Source: Polyrhizophydium stewartii (Eukaryota > Chytridiomycota > Chytridiomycetes > Rhizophydiales). From it: a DNA stretch of 13,777 nucleotides. The notes under the pieces were generated by a model. The model was not told the DNA's origin, made no database searches, and saw nothing but the letters and a program-made list of their open reading frames with translations. Positions 1 to 9,900 of this stretch are shown piece after piece. The position numbers and the translations under genes are program-made. The stretch spans positions 1 through 13,777 of the forward strand of contig JADGIZ010000432.1 in the NCBI GenBank assembly GCA_027604665.1, read 5' to 3'. The stretch's first letter is position 1. Every line of letters begins with the position of its first letter.

Positions 1-2860
1 CGCCCTGGCGAGTCACACGCGCGCCGCCCCGCACTGGCGTGTCAGCACAGCGCACACCGCATCTGGCGTCGTGCGCAAGCAGGCGCGATGCATCTGGTGA
101 GGCACCTTTTTGGGCTTCTGGTTGAAGCGCTTGATTCCCTCGAGCATGAGCTGCTTGCGGTTCTTGAGGTTCTGGAACGCAGCAGGGTCGTCCTGGCCCA
201 GGACTCCAGGCCGCAGGACAGGCTCGGTCAGGCCTGCACCTGAGGCGGAAAGTGCCAAGCGTTGCCCGGCATCCTCCGCAGGTTGTCGCTCCGATGCTTG
301 CTCGGCAGTAGCTGCGGCCTCGATGGCAGTCGTGCGCTCATTGTACCAGGCAATAAGCGGCATGAGAATGCCCTGAACGAGAAGCTGCAAAGCACGGAGC
401 CTCAGCTCGGTTTGGTCGCCCGACGATGAGTAGAGGTCGCGGATCTGATCCCGAGTAAATGGAACAAGGTTGGCCTGTGCAACCGAAGGCATGTTGGCCG
501 ATGACAGCGGCACGCCCAGTGCAGCCGTCATGACAGTCGTGCTGCTGGCCGGAAGCAAGGTGCTCATTGGCCGATCCGAGTGCTGCGAGGGGTCAAACGG
601 AGCCGTGACGGACTTTGCCAGGGCAACTACGAGGCGCTCCCAAATGTTCTCGTGTGCGGTCGCGCTGACGTCGCAGTCGTAGTTGAGATAGAGCTCGACG
701 ATCATACGGCCGCTGGCGCTTGGCTCGGCGCTCAAGACAGCGTGCAAGGTCTGGAGCAGGATAAAGCGCTGGTGGAACGTGGCCGTCGCGGCGCCTGGCT
801 TTGGCTCCATGAAGGGCAGAATGACCTGCGTGAACATGACCGAGATCTCCTTCTTGAGCGCCGTGCGCAGGTCGAGCAAGATGCGTCCAAAGATGCGCGT
901 GGTGATTTCAAAGACCTGCGGCACGATGTTGGTGATGTTGCGCGTGAAGACGAGGCAAATATACTGCTTGACGGCCATGACGAACCCGACGGATTGCATG
1001 GACTGCGGGTACCGCACAATCGAGAACAGAATCGGCGCCGGGACAAAGAAGACGCTGCTGAAGGACGTCAAGACCATGTTGACAAGATGTAGCGACAGCA
1101 TTTTGGAGCGCATGGCCGAGGAGCGGATGTCTGCAACGCCGTCTGCGCCAGGGATGGGCTTCATGGCGAGCTTGCACAGCGCGCGGAAGACAAGATAGGC
1201 ATCCTTGATGCGCAGGTCAAAGTCGTCCTCGGAAGAGACGACCGGCGCGGACGGGTTTGATCCAATGATATCGAGGGACGTGCGCGCAAGGGTGTCGCGC
1301 TCGCCCATGCTCGCGAGCGTGCTGCTGGCTTCTGTTGCGCGGTCGGTCGAGTCGCGGGCTGGTGCGATGCTGTCGAGGCTCTCTGCCAGCGTGGGGTCGA
1401 TCTCGTCGACAGCAGGCTCGTGCCTGTCGCCATTCTGCTCCGTTTCGGCGCTTTGCGAGGCTGTCTGAACGCTCGACGAGCTCTCGGCAGACTGCTCGCC
1501 GGCGGCGGCGGGGAGGTCGGCGCCGATGCGCTCGAGATGTGCGCGCACGAGTTTGGGGCCATCGACATTGAGCGGCACTCTGGAGAAGACGGCTTGCGTG
1601 ATCTGGATCAGGGATGCCTGCGCAACGGTCTGGACATTGACCGTCTTGCCGCTTAGAAAGAGATTGTAGATTGCGCGGACGGTCTTGAGGAGCATCTTGC
1701 CATGGATGGCCGATGCTGGGTAGTCGGACGTGATGGCCGAGGTGATTGCCTGCCCGTAGCCATAAGAGCTCATTGTCAGCGGCAGGCTGCGGCGGTGCGG
1801 CCAGGGGGGGGCATGAACAGCACAGCAGGGGCGAGCGTCACCGCACCTTGACGATCTGCAGCTGCGTGGCCTCGTCCGTCAGCGACGGCACCGCATAGGC
1901 CTTGCAGATGGCGTCGACGGCCATGTAGGCGAGCGGCTGCTTGGCGGGCGGTCGGCCAAAGATACCGCCGCCCTCGGGCGCCGAGTCGACGCTCGGGGCC
2001 GCGCCGCCCTCCTCGCTGGTGTTGGGTGCAGTGCCATCCGCAGAGAAGCCACGGCCGCTGGCGTCGTCCTCGGCGCCGTAAGCGTACCCGTCGTCGTCGG
2101 GGTCAATCTCGTCGTCGTCCTCGTTGTAGATGTCGTCTCCGAGGCCCGTGGCCTCGGAAGTGGCGACAGACACGAGCGACTGGCGGCGGCGGACGACGGG
2201 CAGGCGCTGGTCGGCGGCGCCTGCGGGCCGAGGGTCGCGCTTTGGCTTTGGCGACGACCAGAAGCCGTACGCGAACAGCTTGCCGAGACAGTCGACTGCA
2301 ATGGGCACGCCTGCATGCAGGCGCAGGTCGCATGCGAGGTTCAGGGCGTGGAAGACGAGCCTGCGTGCCTCGATGCTGTCCGGCGGCATGGCGTCGAGCG
2401 ACTCTGGAGGGGCGTCAGCAGGCTCAACTGCCGCACGGGACAAGTGCCGCACGGGCGACCGCGGTGGCGCCCTTTGGGGCTGGATGCCGCCGTCGCCGCG
2501 AGGCGTGCGAGGCCAGAGGCGGCAGATAAGGAGGGTAGAGTGCAGCGCGCACTCACGCAGCGCCTTGGCGCATGCTTCCTTGAGCTCGGTGCGTCTGGCG
2601 CTCGTCGTGCTGGTGCCAAAGGCGGCCGCCGCGAGCAGGTCGCTCAGGCTTGCCTTTGCGACGACCTTGGACGACAGCGCGGCCGCAGCAGCGCCGCCCG
2701 CGGCCGCGCCGGCTTGGGCGCCAGGCTGCCCGCCAGCGGGCGTGCGCGCGGGCGTGCCTGGCCGCGACCCGGGGGCCGGGCTGGCCGTGCGGACCGTGTC
2801 GGCCGCAGGGGCCGGGGCGGAGGTGGCCGCGGCTGCGGCCGTCGCGCTCTCGCTTGGCAT
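1..2860 (-). CDS. SEC7: Sec7/BIG-family ARF guanine-nucleotide exchange factor, N-terminal part (DCB and HUS domains), cut by the window edge
   Basis: Large ARF-GEFs activate ARF GTPases at the trans-Golgi. Proposed exons: 2860-2557, 2403-1847, 1749-106 and 4-1 (partial); introns of 153, 97 and 101 nt, each with CTGAC before the acceptor. Phases agree at every junction, giving 835 codons. The DCB domain spans exons 1-3: residues about 112-151 and 258-287 (ending TQLQIVK), then AITSAITS and TVRAIYNLFLSGKTVN after the second junction. The HUS region holds DAYLVFRALCKLAMKP (about residue 470) and the HUS box NYDCD (684-670, about residue 643). Exon 3 ends in FNQKPKK, which in this family lies just before the catalytic Sec7 domain, so that domain lies beyond the left edge. 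Oddities are an Ala/Pro-rich N-terminus, an acidic insert of about 106 residues inside DCB, and a Ser/Glu-rich DCB-HUS linker. The ATG at 2860 is the first in frame. The family call is firm; it is based on motifs recalled, not on alignment. Confidence 0.88.
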
Positions 2861-2932
2861 CTTGCATCACGAGCCGCACCGCAGGCGAGGCGGACTTTTA
2901 TTGAGTCCCGACGGCGCAGCGGCGGCGACGGC
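2861..2932 (-). promoter_or_regulatory. 72-nt intergenic gap: 3' end of the Ubc6-type gene and 5' leader of Sec7
   Basis: Only 72 nt lie between the stop codon of the upstream E2 gene and the Sec7 start codon, both on the minus strand. The gap must contain the E2 cleavage site and probably the Sec7 transcription start, unless Sec7 transcription begins inside the E2 gene. Apart from the AATAAA listed separately, no TATA-like or other recognisable element is visible. An out-of-frame ATG lies at 2867-2865, 7 nt upstream of the Sec7 ATG. Confidence 0.5.
2897..2902 (-). terminator. AATAAA polyadenylation signal of the Ubc6-type gene
   Basis: On the minus strand an exact AATAAA lies about 30 nt after the E2 stop codon. 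It stands out in this GC-rich setting. Cleavage 10-30 nt downstream would fall at about 2885-2865, almost at the Sec7 start codon (2860). The hexamer is seen directly; its function is inferred. Confidence 0.6.
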
Positions 2933-4197
2933 TCAAGCGAGGCGGAGCAGCTTGGCAAGCGTGTACACGATCGCCATGCCAATGACGGTCGAGATGGCAA
3001 AGTCCAGGGCATCCAGCAGAGAGCTGTACTGAGTCGTCTCGGATGCCGGCGCAACTGCAGCCTGTGTCTGAGCCGGGGCTGGTCGTGCAGGGGCGGCCGG
3101 CGCAGCAGCCCGCCTGCGAGGTCCGGCGGGCGCCGGTGCAGGCGCTTGTTCTGGCCGCAGTGCCTCGATGGCGACGGCGGCGGTCTGGGCTGCTTCGGCG
3201 GGCACAGCGGGTGCCGCGGGCTCGAAGTTGGTGGCGGCAGCGGCGGCAGCGGCGGCGGCGGCGGAGCCTTGCGCATTCGGCGCCATTGCAGCCTGCGCCT
3301 GGTCTTCCTCTGGCGCTCCGGCGGCATCGGGCTGGTCGGCGCCGGCTGCGTTGACGGTGTCCTGGGACGCCGTCTGGCTGTCGCGGACGTTGAGCGCAAT
3401 CTCGGGATCCACCTCATAGTGGCCCAGCGGCACGACGCTCTCGTCCGGCAGGGCGCCGGCCATTGCGGCGCCGCACGTCGGGCACGACCACGACCGGCTG
3501 CGCGCCGCCTGCAGCTTGCGCTCGGCCTCGGTCCAGTCGAGTGCGCCGACGGCGCCTTGTCCCGCGGTCGGAAAGAACGATATGAGGGCAACGAGCGTGG
3601 TGCGCACGCCCCAGGCGGGCCGCCACGACTCTGGGTGGAAGCCGGTGATCGAGAGGCAGATCTTCTTGTTGACCTCGAAGCGGCCGTTGGGCGTCAGGAA
3701 GGTGATGTCGGGCGGCTGCGGGCAGGGCCGTCGGGCACCCGGTCGGGCGGAACGGCAGCCGTCAGAACAAGGGCGTCGTCGCGCCTCCGAGCAGGACCCA
3801 ACGGCGCACCTTGAACGGATAGTCTGCAGGGAAGTTGAGGCGGCCGTGATACCGCCCGCCCGCGAAGCCGCCCTCGCTGGGCCCGCGCAGCGTGAAGTGC
3901 CTGCATGCGCAAAGTCGTCAGCTGCCCGCCACGCCCGTGCGGGTGCCCCGCCGTGGCCGCCCGCCGCCGTCGCCGCTGGCTGCTTGGCCGTCGGCCGAGG
4001 CAATCGGCGGGCCGGGCGGCGTTCACCGGCGGGGCCGGCGCCGGGGAGGGTGCGGGCCGTGCGCCGCATGCGGGCGGGCGGGCGCACCACTCGAGCATGT
4101 CGCCCTCGATGGGCTCGGCCACAAAGTCGGGCGACGGGTTCTTGGTGAGCTCGGCGAGCTCCTGCATCAGCCGCTTGACGGCCGGGCTGCGGGCCAT
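2933..4197 (-). CDS. UBC6: Tail-anchored ER ubiquitin-conjugating enzyme E2, Ubc6/UBE2J1 type
   Basis: This E2 class transfers ubiquitin during ER-associated degradation, with the catalytic domain in the cytosol and a C-terminal anchor in the ER membrane. Exons are 4197-4088, 3900-3810 and 3715-2933; introns are 187 and 94 nt with CTGAC branch sites. The first intron splits the Trp codon of the EW|HFTLRGP block. The protein is 327 aa. TPNGRF followed by KKICLSI gives the catalytic Cys at about residue 87 (codon 3658-3656), in the TxNGRF setting typical of Ubc6-like E2s instead of HPN. HPESWRPAWGVRTTL and SCPTCGAAM resemble UBE2J1 more than UBE2J2. An Ala/Pro/Gln-rich spacer with a 10-Ala run leads to a hydrophobic tail (FAISTVIGMAIVYTLAKLL) ending at the stop. 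The ATG at 4197 fits the usual N-terminal helix (KRLMQELAELTKNPSP). An AATAAA follows the stop. No key residue is missing. Confidence 0.92.
3233..3262 (-). repeat. GCC/GCT trinucleotide repeat encoding ten alanines
   Basis: A GGC/AGC-type triplet tract on the plus strand reads as ten consecutive Ala codons in the spacer between the E2 domain and the membrane anchor of the Ubc6-type protein. It lies in a non-catalytic, low-complexity stretch, where length variation should be tolerated. Confidence 0.8.
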
Positions 4198-4340
4198 CGC
4201 GAGTCGAGTCAAGTCTAATTTCGCTTCTGCGAAAGCTCCTGGCAGCCCGTTCGGGAGACGCCAGCGGCGGCATTCCATGTGACGGCGCCGCTTCATTCAT
4301 CGAGCCTCGTCCGGCCTGTGCGCCCTCCCGGCACAGAGCA
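4198..4340 (-). other. 143-nt intergenic region between tectonic (3' end) and the Ubc6-type gene (5' end)
   Basis: A tandem minus-strand gap that must hold the tectonic 3' UTR and the E2 promoter or leader. I see no AATAAA here, only a weak GAATGAA-like stretch near 4293. A short AT-richer patch (GAAATTAGACTTG, about 4223-4211) lies just upstream of the E2 ATG. No RNA gene or repeat is visible. Confidence 0.4.
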
Positions 4341-6829
4341 TCAGCCCAGGGTGAACGGGTACCAGATGTCGTCGGGCAGCTGCGCGACAAGGCGAGGCGC
4401 GGGCGGCGAGTACAGCGAGGTGCCGACGGTCGAGACTCGGACAAACGAGACGGACGATCGGATGCGGAACCGCTGGGGTGTGGATCCCGGCGTCGCCGAA
4501 GCGAGCCCGTACGTGCTCGGGTTGACGCAGTCTGCGGGCGAGAGGCAGCGCCACTGGAACTGGCCCTTGACGTAGTTGAAGCGCACGCCGACGATGGCGG
4601 CTTGCGGGCCGAGCGACGAGCCGTAGTACGTGTACAGCACTTGCACGTCAAAGTCGGTGAGCAGCGACGAGCAGGTGTCTGCAGCGTCGGTGATGGTCTG
4701 CGGCGCAGCGTCAGTGCGGTCAGAAAGGAAAGTGAGGCCGGCGAAGCACTGCGCACCTGGCTGCCGGTGATGGCTGCGGGCGGGTTGTTGATGATCTTGA
4801 TCCAGTCGTACACGTTGCTGACGCTCGCGTTGCCAAAGACGCCGACGTGCGTGACCGCAGACGCCGTCAAGGTCTGCAGCGTGTATATTTGAGTGCGCAG
4901 CGCCGCACATCCGCTGTTGAGCGCGGTGCGGTCGAGCCAGAGCGTGCATCCAAAGACAGAGTTCTCGCCAAAGGTGATGGATGCGCGGCTTGCGTAGTTG
5001 GTCACGCTCGGGCACTGCACGGGTGATGAAGAACCGGCGGCCGCAACGTCGACGGGGAGCGTGATACCAAAGGCGGGGTCTGGGATGTGCAGGATGCCCG
5101 AGGCCGAGCCGGATTGCGTGAGTGTGCCTGCGAGCACGGGCGATCCAACGGCATATCCAGGCACTCCAGATCGGATCATGTAGCTGGTGGCAGCAAAGGT
5201 CGCCTGCGCAAGGAGTGTGAGTCTTGGCGCAGTTGCAAGACGCTGCTGCGGCAGACACCCACCGACGGCGCAAACTTGGTGACGAACGTCTGGGCAATGG
5301 CGGTGCCTGCGGCAAGCGTATACGAGCCAAGAACCACATCGACAAGCACGCCGTTGATGACCGGCGTCGACGACAAGCTGTAGAGGAACGTGTACGTGAC
5401 CTGGTGGCGCGCATGTCAGCCTGCTGCATACGCCGCCGATCGCCGCCTTGAATCGCACCTTGGTGACCATCTGGGAGCAGACGGATCCTGTGAGAGACGG
5501 AACCATGGTAGAGCTTGAGCACGGCATCGGAAGTCCGGTCGATGCGTCCCAGCATGCTGTTTGGTTGACTGTCAGCCCTGAAGACCCTGACGAGGCCGGA
5601 TTCTGCGCAGAGAGAGTCGACAAAGCAAGTGGGCGAGGTCAGCATCTCCAAAATCGTATCTGCTGATTTTGGTCAATTGCACGCACATTGACAATCTGGA
5701 AGCCGCTCGTGTAGTATGCCATGTGGAAGACACTGCCCGCCGCGCAAGACGCGGCCGGACTGGCCACGGTTTGCTGGCATGTTACGGTCTCGGCGACCAT
5801 AAACTCTGGCGACAGTCAGCTCGGCGGCTCCGTGAGCGCAAGTCCGGTGTGCGCTGGTCTCACTTGCGGGGATGTTGCCGTTGCAGGAAGATCCCGAGAT
5901 AGCTGTTGGCAGTGACATGAAGCCAGTGATCCCGAGGGCCGGGAAGTAGACCTGCAGCGGGTCGCCATACTGCGCAAAAACTCAGCAACTGGGTAGAAGG
6001 CGAGCGATCCTGGCAGGCCAAGGGTCAGCTTACGCGATACGCCTTGGCGAGGATGTGGGATCTGTCGGCGTTGTAGCTTGTCGCAGACGCCGGAAAGGCG
6101 GCCGTCGAGAACTGGGTTGCAAACGCCGAGTCCTGCACAAACTGGCCCGGGTCGTCAAAGAAGGAGCCCTTGACGGCGCCTGACGAGGCGAGTCAGCTCT
6201 CGGGCACGTGCAGCGGATCTGAGCGGTCGAGGCCAGGCAGAGCGCACTGTTGGAGTAGACGACGCAGAGCGCGCCGCCGCTGGACCGGAACACGGATGCA
6301 CCGCTCTGCGACTCCCAGTTGACGATCGAGAGGTACTGCGAGCACAGCGGGACCAGCGCGCTTGAAGCGCCGATGCTGGACGACAGGCAGTCGGTAAAGT
6401 AGAGCGTCTTTTCGCCGGCCGTGCAGTCCGAGTCGCAGCAGCAGTTGGGATCGCACAGGCCCGGATGGATGTCGCAGGCACATCCTCCGATATCTGGTGT
6501 CGAGAGCGGTCAGCCGGCGGTGTGCGCTTGCTGACGAGGTTGGGAGTGTGCTCGCACCGCGTCTCCAGTTGGTCTGCGGCTGCGTCGTGACGGCCTGCGT
6601 CGTCCAGGACCCGAAACAGGTCAGCACGCTCGACCGCACACCATGTTGTCGGTCGCTCCGACGACTTCAGCGGCGAACGGGCGGTACGCACGCTGGACCA
6701 GTCGATGGCGACGGCCGGCGTGCGGACGTCTGCCGAGAGCTGCCCCGCAGCAAGGCCAGCGAGCGTGGCCCCCGCAGCGAAGACAATGGCGGCTTGCTTC
6801 CGCGAGATATGCAGTGCCGGGAGGACCAT
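4341..6829 (-). CDS. TCTN: Tectonic-family ciliary transition-zone protein, ten exons
   Basis: Tectonics enter the secretory pathway and act in the MKS module of the ciliary transition zone. Proposed exons: 6829-6692, 6594-6558, 6493-6248, 6179-6034, 5969-5864, 5805-5687, 5602-5459, 5400-5263, 5203-4757 and 4697-4341. Total 1878 nt, 625 aa, with phases matching at all nine junctions; introns are 58-97 nt. A signal peptide covers about residues 1-30 (hydrophobic core then GLAAG). Residues 63-82 carry the family hallmark CACD...CDPNCCCDSDC. Further family-like blocks are SNSAVKGSFFDD, YGDPLQVYF, SGVPGYAVGSPVLAG (recalling SGNPGY), the YTYYGSSLGPQAAIVGV region, and a C-terminus ending DIWYPFTLG. 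No hydrophobic segment follows, so it looks secreted or lumenal, like TCTN1, and not C-terminally anchored. The first junction (6692/6594) is the least certain. It is divergent from the 6990 gene. Confidence 0.88.
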
Positions 6830-6989
6830 GGTGCGCGGGGGTCAGGGGAGCAGGGCTCGAGGAGCGGAGGCAAAAGCGAGTTTACTGCGCGCAGGCCAAC
6901 AGGAAGGCGGGACTCACAAGTCGGCATCGCACCATCGCGGCCCCAGCAAGCGCGACACACGGCACTGGACACGCTGCGCTCGCATCGCG
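6830..6989. promoter_or_regulatory. 160-bp divergent intergenic region, candidate bidirectional promoter
   Basis: The start codons of the tectonic gene (minus, 6829) and the TmcB-like gene (plus, 6990) are 160 bp apart, so both promoters and leaders must fit here or reach into each other's first exon. The left half is G/A-rich on the plus strand (about 6837-6870), followed by a GGCCAACAGG patch (6893-6902) containing a CCAA-like core. I looked for an RFX X-box-like inverted repeat, expected for some ciliary genes, and saw none. No TATA box is evident. Confidence 0.55.
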
Positions 6990-9900
6990 ATGGCGCAGAT
7001 CTCTGGTGGAAGCGGCCAGCGCGGCGGCAGCAACAGCGGCGGCGCCGGCGGCATCGATGACAAGCTCGTTGGCGACGAGGCCTTCACTGGATTCAAGTCG
7101 TGGCGGCAGTCGATCGAGGATGCCATTTCAATGGTGAGTTTTCGCTCGCGCGGCGCGGTGCGAGAGAGGGTCCCTTGGCAGGCGATGCGCCGGCAGCTGG
7201 CCCGGTCGGCGTTGGGATGCAGCGCCGTGACGTTGTGCGGGCTGTGCGCGATGTATCTGGACGGGATGCCAGATGCATGAATGCCGCACCGGTGTCGTGC
7301 GCGCTCGCGATGTGACGGCAGGTTTGGATGTGGCCTCACGTCGCGCGGGACTGCATTTTCAGTTTGGCGACGAGCGAGCCTCGTGCCGTCTTGCCCCAAA
7401 CGGCCGTCAGCGGTGTTACCTCCGCATCGGTGACTGGTGTGGATCTTGGACAGAAGCGCTGCTTCTTCTTGGTATCCAGTGGGCTCCCACCGCCGCCACA
7501 CCGATTTTCGCAGAGGCTCGTCTGCGTAGATCCCGTGGCCGCGGGGCAAGCGATGTGCTTGGTCTCAACGCACGCGTGCTGACCATGATTGCATACGCCA
7601 AAACGCTGGCACCATTGAAATCGGACCACATCGACCACGGTACTCTGTGCTCATCCATCGCTTCGGCCTTGCTGATGCGCACATAATTCAGATCATGTTC
7701 TACATTGTCCACGACTACAAACCCAGCAGCATCGTACAGCTGATTGTCGTTGTGCTCGAAGATAATGGGTTCTACACCTACTACTGGGGCCGCGCCATGA
7801 GGACGATCTACGACATGCCACCGCAAGTCTACGTAGCGATGCAGCCCGTCGAGGAGGCCGTCGAGTTCGACCTCAAGATCTGGCTCACGGTTGCTGAGAT
7901 TCTGATAATTCCGTTCTTCTTTACGTTTGTCTTTGTGTCCATCTCTGTGCTGGTGGGTCTTGCTGCTGGCACAAGCTCACAGCCCGTGTGGCAGCCCAGA
8001 CGCTGAATCGAGAATCATGGATGCCTTGATCTGCGATATGAATGGGCGATGGTATTCAGATGGTGCGCAACGACATGAGCTGCGGCTCTGCTCTGTTTTG
8101 GCACATTGGCTGACTGGTTGAACGGGCGCAACTGGCAGAACCGAAGTAAGATCAAGCTGTCGGTGGACATTCTGCGCACGCTCCTTTCGTTTGTGCCGAC
8201 GGCTTTGTTGTGCGTTTCCGCTCGGGGCCTCACCAGAGAGTGTGGAGACCAGACCAAGGACTGACACCAGAGTCTGTGCGGGCAAACAGCCAGCCGCTGT
8301 GCATGATGATTCTGAATTCCATCATGTGCTCGGCGACAAACTGGTGTGGCGTGCAAGTGGTCTCGTTCTACGCCATTTACGGATCCGTGCTGCTTGTGCT
8401 TTTGGTCGGCATTGCGTCCATCTCCATGTCAAAGTGAGCTGATCCTCACCAGAGCGTGCTCGTGTGCCTGGCGACGACTGCTGCGGGAGTTGCTGACGGC
8501 TAGCTGACCGTGCAACAGGTTCTTTGACGCCAATCCGACGCACCGCAACCTGCACGGCTTTGCGCACGGCCGAGTGTCGTCCATCTACTACAAGGTCAAG
8601 TTTGTGGCCGCCGCGGCGTACACGTTCAGTCACACGGCGCTGTGGATCAAGGCGCTCACGGCGTTCCTGGCGCCGACGATCATGCTTGTTGTCACGCTGC
8701 ACTTTATGCCCAACTACAACCTGCTCTATAACCGCCTGCGCGCCGGGTTCTATGGAGGCCATGCATTCTCGGGCCTCCTGTCGCTCGTGTCGTGGTACAT
8801 TTACACGATCAACGGCAACCAGCAGCTGCCGATATATGTTTTCTACTCGATGCACCTGACGTGGATCACGGGCTTTGTGGCCATGTTTTGGTTCGCGGGT
8901 GCGCTGTGCGCTGGCATCGGTGCGGCCGCCGCCGCCCGCGCGTGCGCCTTGGCTGACGCAGGCGACCGCAGAGCACCAGTACTACAGCACGCAGGCAAAG
9001 TGCCACAAGGCGCTTGTGCGCAAGCTCGAGGCCGAGGCGAACCCGGTGCCCGACGACCAGCAGACGAGCGAGGACCATGAGGCGAACAAGTACGTGTTTG
9101 AGTCGTGGGAGCAGGTCGAGATCACCGCGCGCATGTTCATTTCGTACATGACTGAGCGCCGGCAGCACGTCGAGTTCCAGGACCTCGAGGAGATCCACAA
9201 GATCTTCAAGGTCTGTGTCTGGCTGGTACACCGAGATCGAACAGCTGGACAGACTGCTGATGAACGCCGTGTCTCCCCGCTGCCGCATGCAGCGCGGGCT
9301 TGTCGAGTTCCCCGAGCATCCGCAGCTGCTCATGTCGTATGCGACATACATTTACTATCTCGAGAGCCACACGCAAGAGGCGACGCGGTACCTGCGCAAG
9401 CTCGCGCTGCTGAACCCGCCGGCGGCGATCAAGTTCCAGCTGTTCTGCTTCAAGCAGTCGTCGGCGCAGGTGCAAGAGGTTGACGAGCTAGGCGACGGCG
9501 TGCGGCTCGACGTCACCACGTACGCCGAGTTCCGCAAGATCGACTTTATGGCGCGGCAGCAGCACTCGATCTGCGAGTCGGCCCTGCACGAGCTGTGGTC
9601 GGTCATGATGCGCAAGCACGTCAACATGGAGCAGCAGCTTGCCGACATTGAGGCCATCTCGATCAAGCTGTATGCGGCTTCGAACAAGGCGGACCGGTAT
9701 TACAGCCAGCTTGTTGGGCGGTTCCCGAAAAGGTGCGCAAGAGGATGCGCGTGGTTTGAGACATGGTACGGCTGGGATGCGCGATGTGCTGACGCATGCT
9801 GTGCGCGTGGGTGCACAGTGTCAACTACTTGCGGCTGTACTCCAAGTTTGCGTACGAGGTCATGGGCGACACCAACAAGGGCAACGCACTTACGACCCGA

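Noticed and set aside
1769..1841. Alternative Sec7 intron from GTGACG to the acceptor at 1769
   Set aside because: It keeps the frame but inserts eight extra residues between LQIVK and AITSAITS. The 1846-1750 intron joins them directly, as in the BIG/Sec7 family.
2315..3814. 499-codon open frame on the plus strand
   Set aside because: It is antisense to Sec7 exons 1-2 and most of the E2 gene, crosses the intergenic gap, and its product is Arg/Gly-rich low complexity. It is the GC-rich shadow of real minus-strand exons.
2933..5623. 896-codon minus-strand frame as one long protein
   Set aside because: It chains the E2 last exon and several tectonic exons through introns and the intergenic gap in one accidental frame. 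The middle part (about 3716-4756) is mostly Arg/Pro/Ala noise, while the ends match two different families.
6010..6033. A 24-nt intron in the tectonic gene (GTAAGC to the first CAG)
   Set aside because: It is too short for splicing, and using that acceptor shifts the frame away from YGDPLQVYF. The next acceptor, at 5970, gives a 64-nt intron in the correct phase.
8080..8138. Upstream extension of TmcB-like exon 3 (frame containing ADWLNGRNWQ)
   Set aside because: It would need the acceptor at 8079 in a phase that does not match the exon 2 donor. The CTGAC at 8110-8114 and CAG at 8136-8138 give a phase-0 junction.
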